From Heterostelium multicystogenum (Eukaryota; Evosea; Eumycetozoa; Acytosteliales; Acytosteliaceae): DNA of 38,050 nucleotides. The stretch covers positions 1 through 38,050 of the forward strand of contig RCNN01000309.1 of the NCBI GenBank assembly GCA_003667245.1. The letters run 5' to 3'. Under the pieces are notes generated by a model. It had not been told where the DNA came from. It made no database searches and worked only from the letters and a program-made list of their open reading frames with translations. Positions 10,859 to 24,000 of the stretch are shown here, one piece after another (position 1 is the stretch's first letter; each line of letters opens with the position of its first letter). Position numbers and translations under genes: made by a program.

Positions 10859-11960
10859 CTACAACAACAAAACGAGATCAAACTGATTTTACAATGATTC
10901 AAGATTTATAAAATACTTTTTTAGTTTTGTATCTGACAACATTATTATTTAAATCATCATATGATGAGATGTACGATGTTATAGATACAATAATTCAGTT
11001 GGACACAGTTAGATAAAACCCTTATATTCTACCTATTATTTGATAGTGGACCAAATTCGAATCCAATAAATAATGAAACCCTTATGATCAAGTTTTCATT
11101 ATTAGCACTCTATCTAGATATGAATTGGTAATAACATATTCATATTATCAATATGTGTATGCTAAACACTCAACATGATCAAAAGAATAAGTAAGTTAAA
11201 ACTTTAGATGTAAATATTATTACAATTTACAATATAGAAGTATTTAAACTGTATACATATACTTTTAACTGAGATAAAAATCTCATCATTCTATTATCAT
11301 ATCTTTGCATTCATTAAATCATTCTTTAAACACATACATACCACCATCATTCAAAATTTGAATAAAGTTATACATGAAACCAGGGAGAATTAATATCAAA
11401 CTACTGAAGAAAAAACACCAAACAAAAATTTATAATATAATTACAACTTGGTGTGTTGTGTGTGAGTAAGATTGAATGAATATTAGTGAGTTGGTGAGTG
11501 ATAAGTGCGAGTGACAGTAGAGATATGAAAGAAGTGGTGTATCTCCCTCTCATATAATTGTACTGACATACTCAACATATTAAATTCCTGTGTGTGCTAT
11601 TTCTTCCTCTCTTTCGTTCATAGGATGAAAAATCAACTGGATAAAAATAACATTGTATGTCTGGAAAATATAAATTTGATGTAAATTCATTTATTTTCAT
11701 TATCAGCCTATTAGTCCATTATTATCCACTATTTGATTTGTTAATTGATTAATCAAATACCATAGAATTCAATTTCAATCATATATATATTTTTTTATTA
11801 AGTTTCTAAAATACATCAAAAGAAGAGAGAGTGCTTTAATCCATCGTACTAAACTATTTTCGAAATCCTCTCTAATTGACCAAATCCAATCCGTTATATA
11901 GGATAGATTCTGCTTTTAAAACTAGTTAAGTTTCACCAAATAATAATAATAATAATAATA
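10859..11960. other. Divergent intergenic region, no gene seen
   Basis: About 1.1 kb of A/T-rich DNA between the helicase start (minus) and the mannosidase start (plus). A ttcgaatcc string near 11046 resembles a tRNA B box, but no cloverleaf or A box accompanies it. A pyrimidine/purine-mixed stretch at 11450-11620 and a (AAT) tract abutting the next ATG are the only notable parts. Confidence 0.5.
11939..11960 (+). repeat. (AAT) tract touching the mannosidase start codon
   Basis: Seven to eight AAT/ATA units run directly into the ATG at 11961. Such A/T-only leaders are common before dictyostelid start codons. Confidence 0.8.
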
Positions 11961-14900
11961 ATGTCAAGATATTCTTTGATATTATTATCATTTCTATTGG
12001 TGTCACTTATATCAGTAATTCATTCACAAGGATGGAATTATAAAAATGTAAATCCACAAAGACCAGCGGATTATAATAAGAATACCAATAATCTTGAGAG
12101 TAGTAATGAAGTTCTATCTATTCATTTAGTATGCCATTCTCACTGTGACAGTGGCTGGTTAAAAACATTTGATGTAAATATACAAAGATAAGCTATAAAT
12201 ATATTTCTTTAATTAATCTTTGTTGATTCAAATCAATTAAAACAGGAATATTTTGAATACCAAGTAAGAAATATTATAGATGGTGTTGTAGATAGCTTGA
12301 TTAGAGACCCATCTAAGAAATTCATTTGGTCAGAGGTGTAAGCATTGAATCTGAGTGTATATAGATAGTTCCAATTATTTACTTCAATTTGTCTAGTGGA
12401 TTTTTAGAGAAATGGTGGAAATCAGCTGGAGATAATCATAGATTCCAAATGAAAACACTGGTAGAAAATGGTCAGCTTGAATTTGTTGGTGGTGGATGGG
12501 TCATGAATGATGAAGCTTGTCCAGATGTACCGGCTATTATCAACCAGTTGACCGAAGGTCATGAGTTCCTTGCTCGTACATTTAATTCAACTGCTGCAAG
12601 ACCAGTAAATGGTTGGCAAATTGATCCATTTGGTCATAGTACAGTAACACCAGCACTCTTTTCGGCAATGGGTTACAAACACGTTGTACTTAATAGAATT
12701 GAAAAAAATATTAAGGATGGAATGAGAAATAATGGAAATCTACAATTTGTCTGGCGTGCAAATCAAAATTTAGGTTTACACTCTGATGTCTTAGCACACG
12801 TTCTTGATGATCACTACTCATTCCCAAGCTACTATTCCAACTCATGGGGAAATCCCCAAGCAACCTATGAGCTCCTCGTGAATGAAGGACGATCGAAACA
12901 ACGTTTATATCGCACTCCGGTAGTTTTAATTCCAATGGGTGACGACTTTGAATACCAATATGCAGCACATCAATTCGAACAATTTGATAGAGCCATTCAA
13001 TACAGTAAACAACTTTATAACAAAGGCTCAAAAGTAGTTATCAAGTACAGCACACTAAGAGACTATTTCGATGAACTAGAAAAATGGGCAACTCAAAATA
13101 ATTATAAATACAATCAATACATCGGTGACTTTTTCCCATATGGAAGAACAGGGGATTGGTGGACTGTAAGTATATTAATTCGTTTGTCTGATTAATATTC
13201 TAATCTATTTTTAATGTATAGGGTTACTTTACAACTAGACCAGGAATTAAAGGACTCTCAAGAAAAACTGAATCAGAGTATAGAACAAGCCAAATATTAT
13301 CTATACTTCGTAAAGATACCTCTAATTTTGAATACTTAAGAGATGCTAATAGAGTATGTATTGAGATTTATTTGACAACTATGAAATACTAATTAAGCCT
13401 ATTTGATGGATATTTAGAATATCTCTATTGTTCAACACCATGATGGAATTACAGGTACCTCAAAAATAGCAGTAGTCAGGGATTATACCAATAGATTGTT
13501 GGATGCTGCTGACAAGATACGTTTTACATCAACTCAATCTATTAGAGAGATATTTCATATTGATAAATCTAAAAGTATCCAATATGTCGACACTCAGGAG
13601 CCATCTAATTTATCCAATGTTACTCCACTTCTTTTGGTAAACTCATTGGGTTGGTCAAGAACAGAGGTATATTCTGCTCAATTCAATTTCCCTTCATCTA
13701 CTCCACTCAATGGAAAATGTCCTATCAAGCTTATGGAAAACCAAGATAAAGAGGCAGACTATGATTGTGTGATTCTGTCTAGTTCAAATGGATCATATGT
13801 TGTTGAGCTTTCCTTCAGAGTAACTATTCCAGCCGCTTCAGTTCAGACCTATTTCATCTTCAACGAACCAAGTAATTTGATAAGAACTATAATTCCAGAA
13901 ATAGATACAAAGCGTCTAGAAATTCAGAACAACGATGTCAAATTGGTATTCGATCCAACCATTCACCTACTAAGTAGCTTGAAATCTGTTAGCTCACGGC
14001 CTCCTGTGTTCGAAGAACCAGTGTCTCACCAAATGAAATACTATGTAGATGGTGGTGGAGCCTATTCTTTTGTTCCTAGAAGCACAGAGCCTGTTATTAC
14101 TAAGCCCATTGTCCACTCTGTTTACATCGATGGCAAATACAAAAAACTTACTTAACAACATTGACCCCAGAAAAGGTTGGCTTCCAAGATTTAGCAGTAG
14201 GTTATACTTTGAAGAATACAGGTGACCCAGAGAAAGACAGCAGGTTCACAATTGACTATCACGTTCATGCAGAAAACAACGAAGATATAGTGAGCAGATT
14301 CACCACCAAAATGACTGGAGTTTATAATACTCCAGAGTTCTATACTGACAATGGACTTTATTTGATGAAAAGATCAATAATCACCGGTGAAATGGCGCAA
14401 TACACTTATCCTAGTGTTTCCTTCACTGTCTTGAATGATTCTTCAAAGACATTTGTTGTAAGTATTCTTTGATTTTATGTATAATATATATTACTAAGTT
14501 ATTTTATAGTGTAATAGTGATAGAACAAGAGGAGTATCTAGTCCTACATTTGGAGAATTCGAATTTTATATTCATCGAGCATTATTACAAGATGATAATA
14601 AAGGTATTGGTGAAATCTCTCAAGACGTCTCATGGATCAAAGCAAAAGATGAATGTTATTTTAGCCACAAGAAAGAAAATCACTCAACTCTAAAAAAGAA
14701 TGCCTTGAACTTTGAACATCGCCTACAAGCGTTTGTCATTCAAGGAACTTTTGATAAGAAGAATCTAAAGGACTATAAATTCTCCAGTTCAGTTTTTATT
14801 CAAGGTACATATTAATATCAAATAACACTTGTTAAAAACATTAATAATATTAACTGGTTAGGTTAACCTCTCCTCATGTAGATTTCCTCAAAATGTTCAT

Positions 14901-15347
14901 TTATTGAGTATGGAAAAGAAAGATAATAGTTATCTCATCCGACTAATGAATACCGATGATAGCGAATCGGTTTCCTTAGATATCACTCAAAAACCTAAGT
15001 GGTCTCCAATACTATAATATTGTAGAGACAGATCTAACTGGATTAGGATGTATGTATACAACTACTATTACCTCTTATAACTACATCCAATGAATAATTA
15101 CGATTGCTATATGAAAATACAAACAACATATAAAGTAATATTTATTTACATATAATTCTTTTATTTGCATATATAGATATTGAGAATATTATTCCACATC
15201 CACCAAACTTTGGAAAAAACGTCATTGGATTTCTTGAATAATAAAACTATAGCTAATCCACAGCCTAAAGTCCATAGAATAACATTTACTTCCATCCCAT
15301 TAGACCCACACGAAATTAAAACATTCATGCTTTACCTAAAACGATAA
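11961..15347 (+). CDS. GH38 alpha-mannosidase, secreted or lysosomal
   Basis: Hydrolyses alpha-linked mannose from glycans, as in lysosomal glycoprotein turnover. A signal peptide is obvious (SLILLSFLLVSLISVIHS, residues 5-22). The GH38 motifs are complete: HSHCDSGW (zinc His and Asp), WQIDPFGHS (Asp nucleophile, also a zinc ligand) and QHHDGITGT (zinc His). Introns at 12174-12245, 12338-12396, 13166-13221 and 13354-13417 splice in frame. Another with donor gtaagt near 14459 joins FV to CNSDRTRGVSS, then GEFEFYIHRALLQDD (the TDRSQGGSS...LELMVHRRLLKDD region of mammalian enzymes). The C-terminal beta domains continue as FPQNVHLLSMEKK, LQYYNIVETDLTG, and IPLDPHEIKTFMLYLK before the stop at 15345-15347. 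Frame breaks occur near 14152 (missing base), 14885, 14990 and 15215. D. discoideum has several alpha-mannosidases; I cannot say which one this matches. Confidence 0.88.
12174..12245 (+). other. Mannosidase intron 1
   Basis: Donor gtaaat after ...KTFD, acceptor ttaaaacag. Splicing, phase 0, yields KTFDEYFEYQV, the conserved continuation of the first zinc motif. Confidence 0.8.
12338..12396 (+). other. Mannosidase intron 2
   Basis: Donor gtaagc and acceptor gtctag, phase 2. Splicing joins KFIWSEV to GFLEKWW, the expected F-x-x-x-E-x-x-F-x-x-x-W-W GH38 segment. Confidence 0.8.
13166..13221 (+). other. Mannosidase intron 3
   Basis: Donor gtaagt and acceptor gtatag, phase 0. Splicing joins GDWWT to GYFTTRPGIKG, matching the family's WTGYFTSRP. 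Confidence 0.85.
13354..13417 (+). other. Mannosidase intron 4
   Basis: Donor gtatgt and acceptor atttag, phase 0. Splicing brings LRDANR to NISIVQHHDGITGT. Confidence 0.85.
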
Positions 15348-15882
15348 ACAAAAATAAAACTGTAATAAATTTTATAAGTTCGTTTGCAGTTGTAACTTAA
15401 AACTTGACCAATGACAGGTCATCAAGCTTCTTCTAAATGTAAATAACCAACGCTTCAAACTAATATTGGGATAACCAATTTTAAAGTAATACAAATGCGA
15501 AAGTAAGTTCAACAGAATGGTGAAGTTGAATTCGTAATACTATTTTCCAATTTCGGTAAAACTTAATTTTTACAATTATTTGAATGTGGGGTTTTACAAT
15601 ATTTAAACTTACAATAACACATATTTATAAATAGACAAAGATTTACTTAAGTAAAACAAATCAATTCTTTAACATAATTAAAAGTTACAGATAATAACAA
15701 ATATTATTATATCATAAACTCAAAATACAAAAATAGTTATAAATCTAAATATTAATAGTTTCGATATTTTTATCCTTTTTATATTTTAAGTTTATCACAT
15801 TATTTTTAAATCTCATATATCTTTATCATTTTTAAATTAATAAAACCACACTACCCCTTTTTAAAATTAAATATTTACCACA
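15348..15882. other. Intergenic region, A/T-rich, no gene seen
   Basis: 535 bp between the mannosidase stop and the next start. It should hold the terminator of the first gene and the promoter of the second. No long open frame or structured element is evident. Confidence 0.5.
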
Positions 15883-17328
15883 ATGAAAACTCAAAATAAA
15901 TCAATTTTTGATATTCTCTATTTTGTTCATCAGTTCGATCTATGCACAAATTGATCAACATGTCAAACCTATAGTATGTATTTGTAATTATTTCTAATGG
16001 CATAGCTCCATATTAATTTATTATGTATAGAATTGACAGGAGCACAACTAGATAGTTTCGGTCCAGGTTTGGGAGGCAATGCTATTGTTTTTGATGATCC
16101 CAACATTCCAGGAGGTGTCACAAATTTTAATTTCACATCAACTGGTGGTCGTTTAGATAATTATGGAAATACTATATCAATTACTGGTACTGTAGTTCCT
16201 GACCACGGATCGGTTCCATCTATGGATATTATGATGGTTTTCCACAAACTGTCCAATGGTACTCCTAAGAAAGAACTCAAAGAAAATGCTTATGCTCCAA
16301 ATGGTCCAGTCGATCCAAACCAATGGCAATACTATGCTCTTGACTCCACAGTATCTCAATTCAAGGTTCATGGTGGAGAAGCTGATGGTATGGTTGTGTT
16401 AATTAGTCCATATCAAGATATGCCTTTGCAAGTTGGAGTTGGAGCTAACGGTAAAAATGTCAAGAATGGTGCCTCTGGATGGTTCTCTTTCAAATTTATG
16501 AAGAATGGTGTTCAAGTATATTCATCTGATAAAGTTGTAGACATCAATGTTGATATGACATGTCTCAAGGATGTTGCATGTAGCACTGATAACTTTGAAC
16601 CATTTGCCGGTCAAGGTTTTATGGGTGGTCAAGCAATATATGTAACTGCAGAAAACCTTAGTCCATTTGGAGGTAATAGAAGATTCGACTTTGTAGATCG
16701 TAAATCCACATTTAATTTCTACACCAACAGAACAGAATTGTATTTCACTGGTACCTTACAACCATTAGATAAGACTCAACCAAAGATTACTTGCAATCTC
16801 CACTGGAAGTTAAACACTGATCCAAAGAACTGGCCCAAACTCGAACTTCCACCAATCAACTATATACCTTTGGGACCAATTGATCCATCCACCTGGACTT
16901 ACTATGATATTGATACATCTACCTCCTTATGTAAGACTGAAGAAGCAACTATCAAAATCACTGGTCAAAAGAGAATGCCAATGCAAATGGGTAGAGGTGC
17001 CAATGGTAAAAATGCTAACTTTGGTTGCTCAGTTTGGTTAGATTATTCTGTCATTTTTGCAAATGGAACTCTTATGCAAAACCCAGAAGACATTTTCGAT
17101 ATTAATGTAGATTTAGTTTGCTTGGGAGATCAAACACCACCAACTCAAGCTCCAACTATCACTCCAACTCCCTCAACTCCAGCTCCAACTATCCCTTCTA
17201 CAACAGGTATTCCTTCCAACCTTAAATCATACATGACAGGATCAACTTCATCAAGTCCAATCAACTCGGCTTCAAGCTCAGGAACTAGTATTTCAGATCA
17301 AACTTCTGGAAAGATGATGATTAATTAA
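15883..17328 (+). CDS. Secreted protein with two copies of an unrecognised ~180-residue domain
   Basis: The ATG at 15883 starts a signal peptide once one extra A near 15894 is ignored (QFLIFSILFISSIYAQ). An intron at about 15974-16030 leads to a 431-codon frame (16033-17328); the phase across this intron does not close exactly, so a further indel is likely. The mature part holds two tandem copies of one domain. Shared landmarks are [NI]-x-P-x-GP-[VI]-DP-x-x-W-x-YY-x-[LI]-D, then MP-[LM]-Q-[VM]-G-x-GANGKN, then G-x-S-x-W and finally DINVD-[ML]-x-CL closing each copy. Copy 1 spans about residues 1-180 and copy 2 about 195-365. A Pro/Thr-rich stalk (PTQAPTITPTPSTPAPT) and a Ser/Thr-rich end follow. 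The layout suggests a surface or matrix protein of beta-sandwich type. I do not recognise the domain. The exons at 17718-17939 may be its true C-terminus. Confidence 0.75.
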
Positions 17329-17717
17329 TTATATTTATATATCTTTATATATATATATATATAATATTACTATATAATGTGAATATTATTTAACAAAAAT
17401 CTTTTTAAAGAATTCTAACTAACTGGTTTTATTAATTTAGGTGGAAATCGACAAAGCTGCACTTGGATATGTGTTCCTAACGGTAAACTAACAAACTGTT
17501 ATCATTAGTTATATATTAGACGTCAAGAATTATCTCATATACATCTACTTTAAAACTTTCGATCAATCCAATCCTACTACTTATTAAGTTTAAAAGATCT
17601 ATAAGACATTATCTAAATATATTTATAATTATTTATAATATATTTATCTAAAGGGATCAAATATTGTAAGTTATTTATCATCTTTTACTAACAGTATTTT
17701 TGTTTTCAAATAATTAG

Positions 17718-17939
17718 GACAACAACTATCTACAGGTACAATTTCAACAGCTGCTGGTTCAACTTTCCCCTAAGTTTTGTTTCAACTGCTGCCGGTTCTC
17801 CTAATGATTCAACAAGTAAGTCACTTTAATCACAAATTAATTAAAAATAGTAACTAACTGTTTTTATTTGAATGCAGAGAATGAAATACCCAAGATAATT
17901 GGTGCATTATTAGTCTTGATAGCAACCATATTATTATAG
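17718..17939 (+). CDS. C-terminal exons with GPI-anchor-like tail
   Basis: Two exons read LSTGTISTAAGSTF then VSTAAGSPNDST (one base missing at the CCCC run near 17767) and, after an intron at 17816-17877 (gtaagt...tgcag), KNEIPKIIGALLVLIATILL and a stop. A Ser/Thr stalk, a small-residue site (NDST) and a short hydrophobic end without a cytoplasmic tail are typical of GPI-anchored dictyostelid surface proteins. A possible upstream piece near 17454-17500 reads NRQSCTWICVPNGK. These exons have no signal peptide of their own, so they probably belong to the gene at 15883, through splicing that removes the stop at 17328, or to an alternative transcript. Confidence 0.45.
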
Positions 17940-18028
17940 TCTAATACTATATAATATACCCTTTGTACAATAATAAAACTAATATCTAAACTATATTTAT
18001 AATTGATTTGTATATCCATTTTATTAAT

Positions 18029-21000
18029 TTAAATTGAATGTTGTGAATATATTGAATCCAACAAATCACCTTGACATTGTTGTAAAATAATATCTAGCTG
18101 ACTTATTCTGTAATTCTCAGTTAATGGAAGTGTCTTTATGAATGATCCATAATCACTAGTTTGCAAGAGTTGTGATTTGTCGGTGTCAATTGAGAGAATT
18201 TCATATGCACTTTGACAGTAGTCTAACAATCTTCTTGAGATTTCAGAGAGAGAAACACGATAGAGATCAGTTGCACTCTTCTTGTAATATGATGTTTGAG
18301 AGAGTTGGCTAATTGTCAAACACAATGAAGCAGCTCTAGTAGCCAAATCCTTTAGCTTGTTCTTATTATTGAAATAGTTCATAACATTTGACTTTGATGT
18401 AATATCCTCCAAACATTCTCTAAAGTTTGTTGAGATATAGATGAATTCAATGTATACAGCACCTCCGAAATTCCATGAAGCTATAACATCAGCATGTCCT
18501 TGGAATTTTCTTAATAATTCTTTCAAAACTATTATATTGAGCTGAAGTAAAATTACATTTAGTTATGATTTCATAATAGTTTATAATAAGATAATTACCT
18601 GTAATAATATAATTTGGACCAAAATCATCTAAAATTAAGTTATGAGCCGATGAATATTGTCCGGATTTTAACATATATAAGAACTGATCTTTTGGTCTAT
18701 GTTCATAACCAAGACACCAAGAGTAGCACTCATCAATCCAAATATCTGGTACCAAAAGGTTGTTAGTCAAAAACTTTCTATCATCAGGTTTGAGGCCATA
18801 GATATGTCTTGAAATCAGAGATTTCATTGCATCTTCTCTTAAGCTGTATTATAATATAATTAGTTTACGAATTATTCATAAGAGATGATGTTAATTTATA
18901 CTTACAAGCAATGTTTATCAGGAATATGTGATAAAACGTAGACAGCCCATTGCCATAATCCTGATTTTTCAAGTTGAGCAGCAAACGAACAATGTAGGAG
19001 TGGTTGGTTATTGATATCTGGCTGTTTGTTGAGTTGGGGTAATGATTGAAGAATTGTAAATAGGCACCATGACAAGCTGTAGTCAACAATATCTGTTGTA
19101 ACATTCTCTGGATAGAAGATATTATCGAATTGGTCGAAGCGATTGATTCCAAACAACTTTAACAATAGGTAGCAGGTATCATAATAATGAGTTTTACCAG
19201 TTTGAACTTTAGCTCCTTTTGCAATATAATGTGGCAATGGAGCAGTTGATTTTCCAACGTGGTATGAATCTTCGTATGATCGGATTACATCGGGAAGTGG
19301 TGAATTGAATGTGTATTTATACCAGAAATTAGTGGCAAAACAACGATACCAATCTTTGAGATTCTTGTAAACAGGGTCGATATCTCCAGAAAGGAGCTTG
19401 AGAATCTCAACTCTCTTTGTTTCAAACTTTTCTAACAAACCTTCTTCTTCCCATTGTTTAATCTGTTCAAGAAGCATTGTTTTTCCGTTGGAATCTCCCC
19501 AAACTTGGGTCATCATTAAAGCTAAACGATAATCTTTGTTGTTGGTTGCAAGTGCTGCAGACTCATTAATCTGCTTAGCTGAGAGATGAGAGAATACAGT
19601 ATCCAAATAGTTTGAATTCATTTTCTTTAGATCACTGATTTCTGCATCGACAACTGTTGCAACAACATCCTTCAACCATTGATTCAAACTTAATCTTCTC
19701 TTGACCTCCTCGCTGTACTGAAGATGAGTGAATTGGTTGTGAGATCCCCAGAGCGAAGTTACTAACTTCCAAATTCTGCTGGCAGTTTCATTTGTCTCTT
19801 TTGCAGTATGGATTGTCAGTTGCTCTTGTACATTGGTGAGATTGAACCAACCATCGACATTTTCCTTTGTTGATACACTTGAATTGCTAAGGTGACTCTT
19901 AAGAAAATCTACAATTGGTACATCACTAGTTTGAGTTTGAGTTTTGGTTGGTGGGAATACCAACTTTTGGTTAGATGATTTGTGTGGTACAACCAACTGA
20001 CCATTTGGACCCCATCCAACTCTAAACGATCTTCTCATAGTCAACGATTCATCAAGTGTTTGTGGCTTGACATTGACCTTGACCAAATAATCCTTGACTG
20101 GAATTTTCAAATCCAAAATGTTTGGATTAATAACAATCTTTGAAAAAGGATCTTCTACAACTTCGGTTGCAACTGGAACGACTTGTGACATTTCATTTGA
20201 TGTCTTGGTCATTGGGTTCAAAGTTGTGGAATTTGTAAAGCCTTGTTTGAGCAACTGGTGGTTGGTAGACGGATGAGCTTAATGGAGAAGCAACTGATGG
20301 AGTGAAATTAATTGGAATAGATTTAGTTGGGTGTGGAGTTGTTATTGGATTGAATCTCAAAGTCGAAGTAGAAGGTTGTTGCTGGGGTCTTTCAATTGGA
20401 ATCATTGGTGGAGACAATCTTCTTTGAACTAAATAAATAAAAAAAGGAAGCATATAATTAACATACTTGAAATTATCTATCTTTATTTAAATTGTAATTA
20501 TGGTTATTATTATCTTATATAAATATATATAAATATATAAATATATGAATTATATGGATATAATATATGAATTCGTCAACAAGAATTTTCATCTCTTTCT
20601 TCTCTTTCTTTTTACATATACAAACCTTTGTGTGATGATGGAGAAGACACTAAAGAGTTATCGTAAAAAGATGAAAATTGAGAGGATGCACTTGGATTTG
20701 ATTGCTCAACTACTCTAAAAAGATCCTATTATAAAGAAGTTTGCAAAGCTATTAATACTTTTGTTATAATTTTTACATTTATGATTGTTAATACTTACAT
20801 CATTTCTGTTCATATTTGTTTTTAAGGTACGCTTGTTAAAAGGAGTCTTCAATATTTTTCTGTGTGGAGACTCGGTCTCTTCGTCTGGAACTTCATCGAG
20901 TGTAATGGTTGCTGAGAATTTTGGTTTTGGTACAGTGGCAGGTGGTGCTTGCTCAACCTCAATAGATGGTGAATCTTCGAGAGTATCTGGGGCAGAATAT

Positions 21001-24000
21001 TTACTAAAGTGTTCAACTTTGAATCTCCAGACACCAGCTTCTCCGTCGTACTCAATGAATTGAATTCCGTCATTCTTGGACTTACGTTTGAGGAGTGATT
21101 CATAACGAGCAAGATCTTCTTCAGAACGACGATATCCACCGTCTGGGTTCAATGGCCAACATTTTTGGAGAGTAACCAATGCACGACGATTCAAACCCTC
21201 ACCAACATCCGGCTTGGTTGAGTCATCTGGATAGATAGAAATCTCACGTGTTTTGATGGTTACAACGCTATCGATATCAATATCGCGTACATCCACATCA
21301 CCAATGAACATAACAGAACCATAATCTACACGCTCAATCATAAAATCTCTGACACTTGACAACTCGTAGTCAGACATCTTCTGGAGCTCTTCAATAGATG
21401 GACGGCAATAGTAGGATGGTTTGGTAAGTTTTGGTGCATGAGGGTTTATCTTAAGCTGAGAGGTCGCTGAAGTGTTGATGTTATTGCTTAAGTTTGATGA
21501 TACAGAGGTTGGAGAGACGATATTGTTAGATTCTTGAACGTTGCTTGAGCTAGATTGAGTGCTATGCGATTCGTTTTGTGATTGTGGAACATTATTTTTA
21601 GGTGGTGATCCAAAGTTAGTGGTTGAAGATGACTTTGGAAGTGTGGGGGATGTAAACGAAGTATTTGAAGAAGATGCTTCTGTTGAAAGGTTTGGATAAA
21701 GTGAAGAGGTATATGACGATGATGTAGATGATTCACCAAGTCCATTTGAACCAAGGTTTAGACTACCGGTAAGTGATTCTTCGGTTTCGTTAGCAGTGTT
21801 AATCTTAAGGGATTTCGAATACTTTGAGACAAAACGATCAAATGTGAATTGAGGAGTTGGGAATTGAGCTGGCATTGGAGCAGCAGAGTACTGACTGGCA
21901 TAACCGGCATCAAAATCAACACCACCATATGTTGAAGCATTGAAACGCTTTGGAATCAATTTTGTGGTTGAACGTGGTGCATAAGTGTGATAAGATTTAG
22001 TAGATAGAGCAGATGCTGATGTAGCAAGTGGTGCCTTTGGAACCGATTTCATGAGCTCTGGGATTGGTGGGGGTGGAGGTACTGGGAAATATGGTGATGA
22101 TGATGCAATTGAGTTGTTCAAAGCTACTTGTGGTTGTTGAACTGCAACAGCAGCCGGCTGTGGTGTAGTGTTGGTGGTCAGAGAATTAGTTCCCAAACCA
22201 ACACCAAATGGAGATGAAAGTGAATTTGTTTGTTGTTGTCCGAGAGAGCTTTGACTGGAAGGGTTCAAAAATGAGGAGCTCTGAGAAGGAGTCTGTCCCA
22301 TTGATCCAAGTGTTCCGAATAAACTTGTGTTTGGTGTAGAAGTTTGGCTAAATAAGCTTATGGGTTGTGATGTACCTCCAAGCAATGAACTTGTTCCTCC
22401 ACCAAGCGATAACGATGATGTAGCTGAGCCTAATGAACTTGAGGTACCAAATAAACTTGGTGTTTGGGTTTGAGAAGTCAAAGAACTATTATTACCAAAC
22501 AGAGAAGGTGTGGGAGTTGCTGTCTGCAAATTGAGAGATGGTGTGGTGTTACCAAAGAGACTAATTGGTTGAGAAGATGCTGGTTGTTGAGATTGGGTAT
22601 TACCAAATAAACTTGGAGTAGTAGTTGCTGGAGTACTTTGTCCAAAAGGTGAAGTTGATGCTGGTTGTCCAAAAGGCGAAGTAGATGTTGGCTGAGCTGG
22701 AGCTCCCATATTACCAAACAAACTGGGCTGTGTTGTTTGAGTTGTCGTAGGCTGACCAAATAAACTAGGCTGTGTAGTTTGTGTATTTAATCCAAATGGA
22801 GAAGTGGTGGAGGAAGAGGGTGTCGATTGTCCAAATATGTTAGTCTGTGGCTGAGTTTGGGTTTGAGTAGTACTACCGAATCCACCACCAAAGAGATTGG
22901 TACCAGAACTCAAAGTTGATGATCCGAATGGTGTTGTAGAGGATGGTGTTGATTGTCCAAATAAGGATGGTGTAGTTGTAGTGGTACTACCGAATGGGGT
23001 AGATGCAGGTGTGGTTTGACCAAAAGGAGAAGATGTTGTTCCACCAAGAGCAGTTCCCAATGATGTTCCAAATGGTGATGAAGTTGTAGTTGGGGCTGTA
23101 GTCTGCGTTCCAAATGGTGAAGTAGTTGCACTACTTCCAAAAGGTGATGAAGTTCCTCCCAAATTAGTGCCAAATGGTGAGCTGGTGGTTGTCGATGGAA
23201 ATCCAACATTAGTTGGCGCAGCTGGATTGAGTAATCCCTGCTCTTTCTTACGGTAGTCTTCGACACGAAGCTCCTCTGGTGATCTGTCTTTGTAGGCATC
23301 CATACCACAAATGGAAATCAAACGCAAACCAGCTTCTGCGTTGGTTATCTGATATGGTGGGTTGCCAGTACCAATTGGCTTCTCAGCAATTGCACCACCA
23401 AATGAGGTCATCGAACTAGTACCAAAAGGTGAGGTGGTTGTTGGTGTAGCACCAAATGTTGAGGTACCAAATGGGCTGGATGCAGTAGAAGCTGGTGCAC
23501 CTGACAATAAACTTGTGCCACCACTTCCAAAGAAACTGCTGGTTGATGCTGGAGCTGCTGTACTTGTTTTGCGATGTCATACCAAATGGTGTGCTTGAAG
23601 GTGTAGCTGTTGAAGTTCCAAATGGATTTGAAGTTGTAGATGAACCGAATGGTGTTGTGGTTGAACCGAATGGGCCTATGTAAAAATAAAAATTAGTATT
23701 ACTTGTTCATTTAAATGTAAATTTGCATTCTTGCTTACTTGATGTTAATGATGAACCAAATGTTGAAGTTGGTTGAGTAGTACTACCGAAACCTGTAGTA
23801 CCTGAACCAAATGATCCAAAACCTGGTGTAGTGGTGGAGCTACCAAAAGTAGATGTTGGTTGAGTGGCTCCGAATCCACCAAATGTGCTTGTACTTGGTG
23901 CTGCAGGTGTTGCTGATTGACCAAATCCACTTCCAAATGGTGATGAAGAAAAACCTAAATCAAAAAAAGTCCATAAATATTAGTATATTCAATGTTAATG

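Noticed and set aside
11040..11060. tRNA B-box-like string ttcgaatcc
   Set aside because: No A box at proper distance and no acceptor stem; no cloverleaf can be drawn.
23362..23683. Plus-strand Val/Pro/Gly-rich frames
   Set aside because: They are shadows of the Nup98 FG repeats.
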